From positions 1-64,000 of the forward strand of contig CP073042.1 of assembly GCA_018114805.1 (NCBI GenBank): a stretch of DNA of 64,000 bases, read 5' to 3'. Made by a program: the position numbers and the translations under genes. This document shows positions 40,049-49,766 of the stretch, piece after piece. The notes beneath the pieces were generated by a model, which saw only the letters and a program-made list of their open reading frames with translations, had not been told where the DNA came from and ran no database searches. The DNA comes from Candidatus Streptomyces philanthi (GTDB lineage Bacteria; Actinomycetota; Actinomycetes; Streptomycetales; Streptomycetaceae). Position 1 is the first letter of the stretch. Each line of letters begins with the position of its first letter.

Positions 40049-41453
40049 ATGGTGAATCCGACGGGCGCCTCCCGGCGCACCCTGCTCGCTACCACCGCGG
40101 CCACCGTCGCCGCGGCCGCCACGTCCACCGGCGTCGCGGCCGCGGCCGCGGGCGAGCCGGGTCGGCTCGCCCCGCAGCCGCCACCGCCGGAACTGCGGGC
40201 CCTGCTCCAGGAGATCGACCACCGCCGGATCGAGGCGACCGTGCGGCGCCTGGCCGCCTTCGGCACCCGGCACACCCTCTCCACCCAGGACGACCCCGAG
40301 CGGGGCATCGGCGCCGCCCGCGACTGGATCCGGGCGCGGATGCGCGAGTACGCGCGGGCGTCCGGCGGCCGGATGACGGTCGAGCTGCAGTCGTACGTGC
40401 AGCAGCCGGCACCCCGCATCACCGTCCCGACGCGGATCTCCAACATCGTCGCCACCCTGCGCGGCACGACCTCGCCCGACCGCGTCTACGTCGTCTCCGG
40501 GCACTACGACTCCCGGGCCAGTGACGTCATGGACCGCACCAGCGACGCCCCGGGGGCCGACGACGACGCCCTCGGGGTTGGCTGTCGCGATGGAGCTGGC
40601 CCACGTCATGGCCACCGGGCGCACCGGCGCCACGCTGGTCTTCGCCGCCGTGGCAGGCGAGGAACAGGGCCTGTACGGCGCGGCCCACCTCGCCCAGGGC
40701 TACCGGGAGCGCCAGGCCGACGTACAGGGGATGTTCACCAACGACATCGTCGGCAGCTCCACCGCCGACGACGGCAGCCGCGACCCCCACACCCTCAGGC
40801 TGTTCGCCGAAGAGGTGCCCACCTCCGAGACCCCTCAGGAGGGCGAGGTACGGCGCTCCGTCGGCGGCAAGAACGACTCGACCTCGCGGCAGCTCGCCCG
40901 GTTCGTCCAGGACGTCGCGGGGCACGGGGTGACCGGCATGAAGGTCCGTGTCATGTACCGCCGAGACCGCTATCTGCGCGGCGGCGACCACATACCGTTC
41001 CTTGAGCGCGCCTACCCCGCGGCCCGGTTCACGAAGCCCGCCGAGGACTACGCCCACCAGCACCAGGACGTGCGCGTCGTCGACGGCAGGCAGTACGGGG
41101 ACCTGCCCGAGTTCTGCGACTTCCCCTTCATCGCGCGCGTCGCCCGCGTCAACGGCGCGGCCCTGTGGAGCCTGGCCCAGGCCCCCGGTACGCCGCGCGG
41201 CGCGAGGATCCTCACCGCGGCCCTGACCAACGAGACGGAACTGGTCTGGGAGCGGGGCCCCGAGCCGGATCTGGCGGGCTACGAGGTGGTCTGGCGCGAG
41301 ACCACCGCGGCGCGGTGGACCCACGCGAGGCTGGTGGGTGACACCACCCGCCACACCGTCGACCTGTCCAAGGACAACGTGTTCTTCGGCGTCCGCGCGG
41401 TCAGCCGCGCGGGGCTACGCAGCCCGGTGGCCTTCCCAACCCCACAGCGCTGA
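40049..41453 (+). pseudogene. Tat-exported M28 zinc peptidase, one frameshift
   Basis: ATG 40049. Twin-arginine signal GASRRTLLATTAATVAAAAT. The M28 metal set is visible: His and Asp in VVSGHYDSR, Asp in DAPGADDDALG, Glu-Glu in AVAGEEQGLYGA, Asp in TNDIVG, His in GGDHIPF. A frame change at about 40578 (GADDDALG/VAVAMELAHV) splits an otherwise smooth gene of about 468 residues. The C-terminal ~80 residues (NETELVWERGPEPDLAGYEV) form a fibronectin-III-like domain. Likely an extracellular aminopeptidase. The single indel looks like sequence error. Confidence 0.8.
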
Positions 41454-41612
41454 CCGCCCCGGGCGCTCCCCGCGCGACACCTAGCGCGGCACGACGCCTC
41501 CACGGAGGGGGTGAAGGAGCGCGCGGTACGGCCCGGGGCCGCGGGGAAGCTCCCGAGGCTTTGGGCATCCGTGCCGTGCCGGGGCGGTGGGGCCCAGCCC
41601 GCGTCCGGCGCG

Positions 41613-42495
41613 TCAGGCCGGGACGTCGCCCGCCCGCAGGATGGCGCGCAGGCTGGTGAGGCTGTCGTTCGCGTGGCCCGCCGCGACGCCGCGCCGGAAC
41701 ACCTCCAGCACCGCCTCGGGCAGGCCCGTCTCCACTCCCCCGCCCGCACCGTGTCCACCACGTGCTCCAAGCTGGCCACCCCCATGGCGAGCCGGTCCAC
41801 GTCACCCGTGTCGTCCCCGGCGCTGAGCCGTGGCGCGTAGAACCGGAAGAAGGTCGACAGCGAGTCGGCCACGTCCACCGAGTACGGCAGGATCTCCTCG
41901 ACCGAGATGCCGTGCGCCTCGGCCACGGCCACCGAGTGCAGCCAGGCGGTCAGGCTCGTCCAGAACAGGTCCATCTGGATCTGGTAGTACAGCGCCGCGA
42001 GCCCCGGGTCCTCGCCCCGGTACTCGACCCTGCTGATCACCTCCAGGGCGCCCCGGTGTTCCTCGACGAGGTCCTGCTCTCCGCTGTAGTACGTGAAACC
42101 GTCCGGCGTCCCCACCAGGTCCGGGGAGACCGCCACCCCGGCGGTGAGGTAGCGCGCCCCGTGTCGGGTCGCCCATGCCGCCGCCTCGCGCGCCCGCTCC
42201 GGGGTGTCGGAGCTGAGGTTGGCGAGGACCCTGCCCGACAACGCGGCCGTCACCGGTTCGAGGAGCGCGTACATCGCAGCGTAGTCCGTCAGGCTGAGTA
42301 TCACCAACTCGTTGGCGCCCAGGGCCTCTTCGACCGAGGGAGCCAGCCGCGCGCCGGCCGTCACCAGGTCATCGGCCTTGCTCGCGGTCCGGCTCCACAC
42401 GGTCACCTCGCAGTCCCGCGCCAGGTACGCGCGCACCATGGCACGCCCCATCGGGCCCAGACCGATCACCGTCACGGATCGTCCTGCGCACTCAT
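41613..42495 (-). pseudogene. NADPH-dependent imine reductase, frameshifted
   Basis: Rossmann N-terminus VTVIGLGPMGRAMVRAYLAR; TPDGFTYYSGEQDLVEEH; a helical C-terminal dimer domain with SVEEILPYSVDVADSLSTFF and the family's dimer residues; end LRAGDVPA at 41613. Best start is ATG 42495 (after GGAGGAATTCTG), one base out of frame with the body, which as given opens at GTG 42475; another frame change lies near 41730. Imine reductases of the 6-phosphogluconate-dehydrogenase fold are common in Streptomyces. Divergent from a TetR gene with shared repeats between them, so probably repressed by it. Confidence 0.75.
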
Positions 42496-42519
42496 CAGAA
42501 TTCCTCCACGACCCTCTAA

Positions 42520-42581
42520 AACGAACGCTCTATTTAGCGCTGCGACGCAACGTAGCACACCTCTGGAACGAACGCTCTATT
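42520..42581. promoter_or_regulatory. Two copies of AACGAACGCTCTATT: likely TetR operators
   Basis: The 15-mer occurs at 42520-42534 and 42567-42581, in the 102-bp gap between the divergent imine reductase and TetR genes. Repeats lie about 25 bp and 17 bp from the two start codons, suiting control of both promoters. Confidence 0.6.
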
Positions 42582-42597
42582 CGATAGGCTGGCCCGC

Positions 42598-43171
42598 GTG
42601 AACACGGAGACGAACACCGCGGCGACCCCCGACACCCGCACCCGCATCGTCCGCGCGGCGTCCCTGCTGATGCAGCGGCAGGGTTACGACAGCACCGGGA
42701 TCAAGCAGATCGGGCAGGAGGCGCGGGCCACGCTCGGCTCCGTGTACCACTTCTTCCCCGGCGGCAAGCAGGAGCTGGCCGTCGCCGCCATCCACCACGG
42801 TGACCAGGAGTTCTTCGAGGTACTGCGCGACGCGCTGGAACGCGAGGAGGACACCGCGCGGGCCATCTTTGACCTGTGCCACGAACTCGCCGACGGCCTG
42901 CACGCCTCCCAGCGGGTGGACGGCTGCCCCATCACCACGACCTCGCTCGGCACGGCGGGCCGGGCCCCCGACATCCAGACGGCCGCGGCGCGGGCTGGTG
43001 CACGACAGGTTGCGCGCCTCCGGCATGAGCGAGAGCGACGCGCACGACCTGGCGCACACCGTGATCAGCACGATGGAGGGCGCCGAGTTGGCGGCCCAGG
43101 TCGCCCGGAGCAAGGAGCCGCTGCAGATCGCGGGCAAACACCTCGCACGGCTCATCGCCCTGCACCAGTAG
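42598..43171 (+). pseudogene. TetR/AcrR-family repressor, one frameshift
   Basis: GTG 42598. Helix-turn-helix TRIVRAASLLMQRQGYDSTG, then IGQEARATLGSVYHFFPGGK, the classical TetR DNA-binding domain; the ligand domain includes DGCPITTTSLGTAGRAPDIQ. A frame change near 42995 joins it to LRASGMSESDAHDLAHTVIS and the stop at 43171; corrected length about 191. The C-terminal LefR/YxaF-like pattern (GCPI...L) is common in this subfamily. It likely represses itself and the imine reductase through the 15-bp repeats. Confidence 0.8.
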
Positions 43172-43187
43172 CCCCGGGCACGCACCT

Positions 43188-43227
43188 GTCCCCGACTCTG
43201 GGGCGCCGAGGGCGCGGAGTCGGGGAC
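43188..43227. terminator. 11-bp hairpin terminator
   Basis: GTCCCCGACTC (43188-43198) and GAGTCGGGGAC (43217-43227) pair perfectly, between the convergent TetR (ends 43171) and DUF3817 (ends 43267) genes. Confidence 0.65.
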
Positions 43228-43266
43228 GACGTGGTGGACGCGGCGGGCCGACGCGTGCTCCGCGCC

Positions 43267-43551
43267 TCACTCCTCCTTGACGAGGCGGGGCCGCCGGGTC
43301 GCCGGCGCCTCCCGGGGCATGCGCCGCAGTACGAGCAACCCGCCGACGCCGGGGACGAGGGCGCGCGGGCGGGCGCCCGGGGCCAGGGCCGGCGGGGTGC
43401 GCCAGGCGATGACGATGATGACCAGGTAGGCCGTCCCGTGCGTCGGGCCACCGAGCGAGGTGATCACACCGACGTGCACGGTGAAGACGTTGACCAGCAG
43501 GAACACCAGGGAAACGGCTTCGACGACGGCCGCGATGCGGAGTGCGCGCAC
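43267..43551 (-). CDS. DUF3817-type small membrane protein (94 aa)
   Basis: GTG 43551 (VRALRIAAVVEAVSLVFLLV). Three membrane helices with the family's conserved GGPTHGTAYLVIIVIAW around residue 40; basic tail ending RRPRLVKEE. It starts 6 bp after the stop of the upstream membrane gene, so the two form an operon. DUF3817 proteins have no firmly known function; small size and gene coupling suggest a membrane complex with the upstream product. Confidence 0.7.
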   Translation of the reverse strand: MRALRIAAVVEAVSLVFLLVNVFTVHVGVITSLGGPTHGTAYLVIIVIAWRTPPALAPGARPRALVPGVGGLLVLRRMPREAPATRRPRLVKEE

Positions 43552-43556
43552 GATGT

Positions 43557-44054
43557 TCAGGCCCCCGTCGTGGAGCCGGGGCGCACGATCATCAGGACGA
43601 CGACCACCGCCCAGAGCAGGTTGAACGTGCCCGTGACCATGGCCAGGCGCGCGGCAGCCGAGCGGGCCGCCTCCGCAACACCGGTGCCCGCGCCCCCGCC
43701 CAGCGCCCGCACGCCCGCCGGCCGGGCGAGCAACCGCTGCTGCCCAGGGAGGATCGCCAGCAACAGCAGCGCCGCCGCGGCGGCGGTCAGCACGATCGAG
43801 GTCAGCAGCCAGGCGTCCGTGAGCACGCCGAGTTGGGGCCCCGTGGCGACCCCGAAGACCGGGACCGCTATGCCGACGACGGTGTAACCGCAACACACGC
43901 GGTGCAGGAGCGCCGCCATACGGGCGTCGTCCGAGCCGTCGCCGTCGGCCGCTGGGGAGCGGACGTAGCGGGGGAACATCGAGGCCGCGACCTTGATCGG
44001 TCCGATCGCCAGGATCGCCGCCAAGACGTGCACGGACAGCAGGAATTTCGTCAC
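43557..44054 (-). CDS. Four-helix integral membrane protein (165 aa)
   Basis: Start chosen at GTG 44054 (VTKFLLSVHVLAAILAIGPI); the open frame reaches 44111 but the first 19 residues do not fit. Four hydrophobic helices with the first carrying HVLAAILAIGPIKVA, a pattern seen in DUF2269-like proteins. Intact. It precedes the DUF3817 gene by 6 bp. Divergent from the PadR gene at 44144, with about 90 bp between, which could be jointly regulated. Function unknown. Confidence 0.6.
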   Translation of the reverse strand: MTKFLLSVHVLAAILAIGPIKVAASMFPRYVRSPAADGDGSDDARMAALLHRVCCGYTVVGIAVPVFGVATGPQLGVLTDAWLLTSIVLTAAAAALLLLAILPGQQRLLARPAGVRALGGGAGTGVAEAARSAAARLAMVTGTFNLLWAVVVVLMIVRPGSTTGA

Positions 44055-44143
44055 CGCGGAGCTCTTCTCGATTGGCTGCCAATAGGTTGGCTGTCGAACT
44101 ATAAGTAGCACGTTCGCGCACCCTTTGGGTAGGCTGCCTGACT

Positions 44144-44485
44144 ATGAAGGCGAGCGCGGTACGCGGGCATCTGGACGGACTCTTGCTGTCCGTTCTGGAA
44201 TCCGGCCCGCTGCACGGATACGCGGTCATCACCGCGGTACAGGAACGCAGCAACGGGGTCCTGGAGCTGCGCAAGGGCACGATCTACCCAGCGTTGAACA
44301 AGCTGGAGCGGCTCGGACTGCTGCGCAGCGTCTGGGAGTCCGAGGGCGAACGGCGGCGGCGGTGTTACGAACTGACCGAAGCCGGCCGGCGCAGCCTGGC
44401 GGCCGAGCGGTCGGTGTGGCGCGAGTTCACGACCGCGATCGGCGCCGTGTTGGAGCCGGCACCCCGGCCCGGCCAGGCGACATGA
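44144..44485 (+). CDS. PadR-family regulator (113 aa)
   Basis: Intact. MKASAVRGHLDGLLLSVLES then GPLHGYAVITAVQERSNGVL and LRKGTIYPALNKLERLGLLR are diagnostic for PadR winged helices; short dimer helix at the end. Its stop overlaps the next gene's ATG (ATGA at 44482-44485). The pairing of PadR with a permease-prefix membrane protein is common in Streptomyces and suggests the regulator controls its own operon. Confidence 0.85.
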   Translation: MKASAVRGHLDGLLLSVLESGPLHGYAVITAVQERSNGVLELRKGTIYPALNKLERLGLLRSVWESEGERRRRCYELTEAGRRSLAAERSVWREFTTAIGAVLEPAPRPGQAT

Positions 44486-45160
44486 GCGCGCCCACCACCG
44501 AGGCGGACCCCATCGAGACCCACGTCGCGGACCTGTCGGCGGCGCTACACGGTCCCGTCCGGGTCAAGTCCCGGATGGTGATGGACCTGCGCGAGCGCCT
44601 CATCGACGCGGCCCGCGACCTGTCGCACGGGCGCGAGCCGGATCTCCGTGCCGCGCGGCAGGCGGTGCGCGAGTTCGGCACCGTCGGCCGAGATCGCCCC
44701 GAGCTTCCAGCGCGAACTCACCATCGCCCAGGCCCGGCAGACCGCCCGTGCGGTGATGCTGATCGTCTCCTTCCTGTTCCTGTGCTGGCACCTGGCGGAG
44801 ACGTGGGACGGCTCGACGGGCCACCAACTCCCCGACCTGGTGCAGTTGTTGGTGCCACATCTGGGAGGCATCGCGGCGTCGGCCGCCTTCCTCGCGGCGG
44901 CGGCGCTGGCCGCCACCGGCGCCCTCGCGCGCTGGCTGCCCACCCCGCACCGACTGCCGCTGCTCGTCGCCTGGACGGGCACGACGGCCGCGGTCGCCCT
45001 CGCCGTCAGCGCGCTCACCCTCACGCTGGCCTCGGTCCTCGCGACGAACTGGCCGCTGAGCACCCTCGCGGGCGTCGTGACCATCGCCTTCCACACCCGG
45101 ATCGCCGCCTCGGCACGCGCCTGCCGTGAGTGCGCCCGTGTCACCCTCGCCGGCCCGTAG
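44482..45160 (+). pseudogene. Permease-prefix-domain membrane protein, one frameshift
   Basis: ATG 44482, coupled to padR. N-terminal ~70 residues (IETHVADLSAALHGPVRVKS, MVMDLRERLIDAARDLSHGR) are the permease prefix domain 1; a frame change near 44690 joins AVREFGTV to EIAPSFQRELTIAQARQTAR, then four membrane helices (AVMLIVSFLFLCWHLAETW, GGIAASAAFLAAAALAATGA and others) and stop at 45160. Corrected length about 226. Function unknown beyond membrane location. Confidence 0.7.
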
Positions 45161-45191
45161 GGCCACGGCCGCCGCCACCTCACGAGCCGTA

Positions 45192-45248
45192 CGCCCGCGC
45201 GCCAGGGACTGCCGACCGATTCGGTCGGCAGTCCCTGGCGCGCGGGCG
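45192..45248. terminator. Perfect 28-bp inverted repeat, strong terminator
   Basis: Arms 45192-45219 and 45221-45248 are perfectly complementary around a single base, centred on GACCGATTCGGTC. It follows the padR operon and precedes the cupin operon by about 170 bp. Confidence 0.75.
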
Positions 45249-45419
45249 GCATGTCGTCACCCGCGGCACGCGGGGCTGGCTCGCGGGGTCGCGTCGGGGC
45301 GCCGTGTATGTGGGTGGGGCGTGTCCGAAATGGACAAAGCGCGACGTCCGCCCTGGGAAAGACGCGCGTCGGCGCCCCGGGGTTCACTGCGGCCACCTAC
45401 CAACGCAAGGGAGCCCGAC

Positions 45420-45955
45420 ATGCCCGAGGCAGCCAACAGCGAGTTCTGGAAGACCCTCAAGCCGATCCAGAACTCCTTCAAGCCCAACGCCCTGCCCGCG
45501 AGGTCTACCTCTCCGAGGTGGCCACCGACGACGACCGGTACTACGTGCCGTTCACCGAGACCGTGGGCTCGCGCCCGCTGTGGATCAACGTCAAGGACAA
45601 CTCCTGGGCCGACATCCTGCGCGCCAAGGAGGCGGGGCTGGTCAACCGCCACTACCACCCGCACGAGGTGTTCGCGTACACGATCTCCGGAAAGTGGGGC
45701 TACCTGGAGCGGCCCTGGACGGCGAGCGCGGGCGACTTCGTCTACGAGGCACCGGGCGAGGGGCACACCCTGGTGGCGTACGACAGCAGCGAGCCGATGA
45801 AGACGTTCTTCATTGTCGAGGGCCCGCTGATCTGGCTGGACGAGAACGGCGAGACGGCCGGCTACTTCGACGTCCACGACTACATCGAGATGTGCCGCAA
45901 CCACTACGAGCAGGTGGGCATCGGCGCCGACTACGTCAACTCCCTGTTCCGCTGA
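45420..45955 (+). pseudogene. Cupin, 2,4'-dihydroxyacetophenone dioxygenase-like, one frameshift
   Basis: ATG 45420 after AAGGGAG. After a frame change near 45495 it runs FTETVGSRPLWINVKDNSWA, with cupin metal motif NRHYHPHEVFAYTISGKWGY and second motif GDFVYEAPGEGHTLVAYDSS, ending at 45955; corrected length about 178. The family's characterised member cleaves the C-C bond of 2,4'-dihydroxyacetophenone using non-haem iron; true substrate here is unknown. First gene of an operon with a transporter and two dehydrogenases. Confidence 0.7.
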
Positions 45956-45986
45956 CCTTGGCCCATCGCACCGACCCGAGGTCCCC

Positions 45987-47312
45987 ATGACCGAGCCACC
46001 CACCCGGCCCAGTACGCCGCCACCGGCCCCCGTCAGCGACGCGGCTCTCGCGTACGAGAACCGGCTGTTGCTGATCCTCTTCCTGGCCTTCGGATTCGTC
46101 TTCTTAGACCGCCAGGCACTGTCCTTCCTCGCACCGTTCATCGACGACGACTTCGACCTGTCCAACACCGAACTCGGCTTGCTCTCCGGCGCGTTGGCGT
46201 TCACCTGGGCGCTGTCCGGGATGGTCATCAGACGCGTCTCGGACCGGCTGGGGCGGCGCAAGCAGCTGCTGATCGGCGCCGTCGTGCTCTTCTCCGTCTT
46301 CTCCGCGGCGGGCGGGTTGATGACCGGGTTCTTCGGGTTGCTCGCCGCCCGGGCGCTGATGGGAGTGGCGGAGGGGGCGGTGCTGCTCCTGTCCCAGTCC
46401 CTGATGGTGGAGGCGTCCCAGGAACACCGCCGCGGCCTGAACATGGGGCTGTTGCAGGGCTCGGCCGCCAGCCTGCTGGGTGGGATCGCCGCCCCGCTGG
46501 TGGTGGTGTGGGTGGCCGAGCAGTTCGGCTGACGCACGGTCCTGCTCCTGACGATCGTGCCCGGCCTGCTCATCACCGCCTGGATGGCCAGGTCGGTGCG
46601 TGAGGTGCCGCCGGGGGTGGACCGCGCCCCGGCCAGGGGCAGGGCCGCGGCCGTGCCCGCCGGCGCCTCGACACCGCTGCGAGAGGTGTGGGCGCACCGC
46701 AACATCGTCCTGTGCACGCTCGCGGCCTGCTGCTACCTCACCTGGTTCGTCGTCATCATCACCTTCACCCCCGTCTACCTCAAGGACGAGAAGGGCTTCT
46801 CCTCCGGCACCATGAGTGCCGTGATGACCTGCTTCGGCGTCGCCTGGGTGCTGTGGGGGTTCCTCACCCCGGCGATCTCGGACCGCGTCGGCCGCCGCAC
46901 CACCATGATCGCCTTCACCTCGGTCGCCGTCCTGTGCCCGCTCGCGGTGGTGTACGTGGACGATCCGGTACTGCTCGGAGGCCTCATCGTCCTCACGTAC
47001 ACCGGCCTGGGCTGCTTCACCCTGATCATGGCCACCATTCCCGCCGAGACCGTCCCTCGGGGCGCGCTGGCCACCGCGCTCGGCCTGGTCATGGGCGTCG
47101 GCGAGTTGACCGGTGGCGTCATCGCCCCGCTGGCCGCCGGTTGGGCCTCCGACACCTGGGGGCTGGAGACGTCCATGTACATCTCCGCAGGTGGCGCCGT
47201 CGCCGTCGTCCTGCTGGCCTTCGGTCTGCGCGAGACCGCCCCGAGGGTCCTGCGACGCCGGGCCGAGCGCACCGGCGCCCCCACCCCGACCAAGGCAGGA
47301 GCAACCCCATAA
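45987..47312 (+). pseudogene. MFS transporter with in-frame TGA and a TTA codon
   Basis: ATG 45987. About 12 membrane helices; loop 2-3 motif RRVSDRLGRRKQLLIGAVVL and its second-half copy LTPAISDRVGRRTTMIAFTS. An in-frame TGA (46530-46532) falls in VAEQFG-stop-RTVLLLTIVP, where Trp is expected (FGWR), and the same frame continues to 47312. Leu at 46104-46106 is TTA, the codon read by bldA tRNA in Streptomyces. It resembles aromatic-acid/sugar-acid carriers; the operon context suggests uptake of the compound attacked by the cupin and dehydrogenases. Confidence 0.75.
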
Positions 47313-48382
47313 AAGCCGCCGTCTGGCACGGAGCCCGCGACGTGCGGGTAGCGGAGACCGACGTGCCCACTCCCGGGCCCGACGAGGTGCTGGTACGGGT
47401 GGCGTACTGCGGGATCTGCGGCAGCGACCTGCACGAGTACGCGAACGGGCCGCACGCCATCCCGACCACCGCCCCGCACCCGGCCTCCGGGGTCACGGCA
47501 CCCCTGGTCCTGGGGCACGAGTTCTGCGGGACCGTGGCCGCGCTGGGGTCCTCGGTCGCATCTCGCCGTGGGCGACGCGGTGGCCATCGAGCCGAACTAC
47601 CGCTGCAGCACCTGCCCGCGCTGTCAGGCCGGTGACTACCACATCTGCCGTCACTTCGGCTTCGCCGGCCTGATGGGGCACGGCGGGTTGGCCGAGTACG
47701 CCGCGGTCCCGCGCTACATGGTGCACCAACTGCCCGCCGGCGTACCGCTGGAGCAGGCCGCGCTGTTCGAGCCGGCCTCGGTCGCCCTGCACGGGACGCT
47801 GGCGGTCGTCGGGCTCGGGCCCATCGGCCTGCTGGCCGTCCTGCTCGCCGCGCGGCGCGGCGCCGCCCGGATCATCGCCGTGGACGTCGCGCCGGCCCGG
47901 TTGGAGATCGCGGCCCGGCTCGGCGCCACCAACCTGGTGGACGCCTCGGGCGGGGCCGACGCGGCGGCGGCCATCCGTGCGCTGACCGGCGGTGAGGGGG
48001 CCGACGTGGCGTTCGAGGTGGTGGGCTCCCAGGCCGCCCTGGACACCTGTCTGGGCGCGACCCGGCGCGGTGGGCGGGTGGTCCTAGTCGGGCTGGCCCA
48101 GCAGGTGCGCCTCGACGCCTTCGCTCTCGTCAACAACGAGCAGTTGATCATCTCCACCGTCGGCTACCGCGACACCTACCCGGAGCTGATCCGACTGGTC
48201 GCCGACGAGGGCGTAGACCTGCGGCCCGTGGTCACCTCGACGGTGGCCCTCCGGGACGTGGTGGACCAGGGTTTCGAAGCGCTGCTGGGGGGGGGAGGGA
48301 GCAGATCAAGGTGCTGGTGGACCCCACCCCCGGCCCGGCGGCCACCGCGCCAGCCACCGACCGAGCGGAGGCCGCCCGATGA
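47309..48382 (+). pseudogene. Zinc-dependent alcohol dehydrogenase, two frameshifts, ATA in place of ATG
   Basis: The expected start overlapping the MFS stop reads ATA (47309-47311) after AGGAG. Catalytic zinc ligands: CGICGSDLHEY (Cys), LGHEFCGTVAALG (His, Glu); structural zinc NYRCSTCPRCQAGDYHIC; Rossmann VVGLGPIGLLAVLLAARRGA. Frames change near 47565 and in a run of G at 48289-48297; the end reads KVLVDPTPGPAATAPATDRA to a TGA at 48380, overlapping the SDR start. Closest in pattern to 2,3-butanediol/sorbitol-type dehydrogenases. Medium-chain enzyme of the cupin operon. Confidence 0.75.
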
Positions 48383-49113
48383 CCACCGGTTTCGCCCCCG
48401 ACGCCTTCGCCGGACGCGCCGTCGTGATCACCGGGGGGACCTCCGGCATCGGCGCCGCTACGGCCACCCTGCTCGCCGAGCTGGGCGCCGACGTGCACGC
48501 GCTCGGCCTGCCACCGGTCCAACCCGAGGAGTCGCCCCGGCACCCTCGGGTCCGGGTCACCGAACTCGACGTCACCGACCACGCCGGGCTCACCCGCCAG
48601 ATCACCGAGGCCGGCCCGCTCGACCACCTGGTCACCTGTGCCGGCCTGAGCCGGGACCGTGCCGAGTACGAGCCGGCGAGCTGGGAGCACGTGCTGGCGG
48701 TCAACCTCACCGCCACGATGGTGGCCTGCCAGGCGGCGCGGCCCGTGCTGACCCGGGGCGGCGGCAGCATCCTCACCGTCTCCTCGATGTTCGGTTTCTT
48801 CGGCAGCCGCGACCGGCCGGCGTACAGCGCGAGCAAGGGCGGCATCGCCCAGTTGACCCGGTCGCTCGCGGCCGAGTACGCGGCTGACGGCATCCACGTC
48901 AACGCGGTGGCTCCCGGCTTCGTCACCACCTCGCTGGCCCGGGGCATCCTCGACGACCCCGCCGCCACCTGGTCGGTGCTGGCCCGGGTCCTGCTCGGCC
49001 GACTGGGCCGGCCGGCCGAGATCGCGGCGGCCGTCGCCTTCATGTGCTCGCCGGCCACGTCGTACGTCAACGGGGCCGTCGTCCCGGTGGACGGGGGCTA
49101 CCTGGCCGTCTGA
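48379..49113 (+). CDS. Short-chain dehydrogenase/reductase (244 aa)
   Basis: Intact, coupled to the upstream dehydrogenase by ATGA. Cofactor motif VVITGGTSGIGAATATLLAE, catalytic SSMFGFFGSRDRPAYSASKG with Ser, Tyr and Lys, VNAVAPGFVTTSL, and C-terminal VNGAVVPVDGGYL. Classical SDR with NAD-type Asp/His region unclear. Last gene of the cupin-MFS-ADH-SDR operon; may oxidise or reduce an alcohol/ketone in the same pathway. Confidence 0.88.
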   Translation: MTTGFAPDAFAGRAVVITGGTSGIGAATATLLAELGADVHALGLPPVQPEESPRHPRVRVTELDVTDHAGLTRQITEAGPLDHLVTCAGLSRDRAEYEPASWEHVLAVNLTATMVACQAARPVLTRGGGSILTVSSMFGFFGSRDRPAYSASKGGIAQLTRSLAAEYAADGIHVNAVAPGFVTTSLARGILDDPAATWSVLARVLLGRLGRPAEIAAAVAFMCSPATSYVNGAVVPVDGGYLAV

Positions 49114-49125
49114 TCCCGATCCCGC

Positions 49126-49563
49126 TCAACCCTTCGGTCGCCGGGCACACGGAGGTACGCTGCGCCCATCGGCACGCTGACAACGGGCCGCGGCGCAGAC
49201 GGGTGCCACGTGCCCGCGTCGGCCGGGGCCGCCCGCCCTCCCCCACGACGAGCCAGCACCTGGACGGCTCCCAGCCGTAGCGCAACCCAGCGGATGCCGA
49301 TACCTTTCCCCGCCACGGGTACGCCTACCGGCAAAGAGGAGTACGGGCCCGAGGCGGTACTGCCGACCGTCGGGAACCTGTTCCACGAAGCCGTGGCCGC
49401 GCAGCGTGGAGAGCAGTCGGTGCGCGGTCGAGCGGGCCACGCCGAGGTGCTCGCTCACGTCCGTCACCCGGACGGTGTCCCGGCCCCCCAGATAGACCAG
49501 CGTGCGCAGCGCGTTCGCGACCGAGCTCGCGCCGTAGACATCGTCATCCATTGAATTCGGCAT
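49126..49563 (-). CDS. IclR-type regulator reduced to its DNA-binding domain
   Basis: ATG 49563 (MPNSMDDDVYGASSVANALR). Winged helix TVRVTDVSEHLGVARSTAHR, then LLSTLRGHGFVEQVPDGRQY, typical IclR. After RLGPVLL the family's effector domain does not appear; the remaining ~65 residues to 49126 are Arg/Gly-rich and unrelated. I cannot find the lost domain in other frames, so this seems a real truncation. It is divergent from the MarR gene (49767) and could still bind DNA. Confidence 0.55.
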   Translation of the reverse strand: MPNSMDDDVYGASSVANALRTLVYLGGRDTVRVTDVSEHLGVARSTAHRLLSTLRGHGFVEQVPDGRQYRLGPVLLFAGRRTRGGERYRHPLGCATAGSRPGAGSSWGRAGGPGRRGHVAPVCAAARCQRADGRSVPPCARRPKG

Positions 49564-49766
49564 GGCGGAAAGCTTAGGCGTCAATGTTCTGGAATGTAGA
49601 AGTCCTGTGGTGTGCCGTGGTCCGGTCGCCCGGCGGGCCGGGTGAGCTGGGGTCATGCGGGCGCCAGGGCCGGTGGAATGGGGCCCCGCCCGTACAATCT
49701 GGTCCCGAACGACCGGAGGGGCCGTCGGGCCGTCCGGGTCCGTACCGGCAGACATGGGGAGCACTC

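Noticed and set aside
38273..40633. Very long open frame on the minus strand opposite the MHS transporter
   Set aside because: It is the antisense shadow of a clear transporter gene with membrane motifs and correct third-position bias; the antisense text is His/Gly/Arg-rich with no motif.
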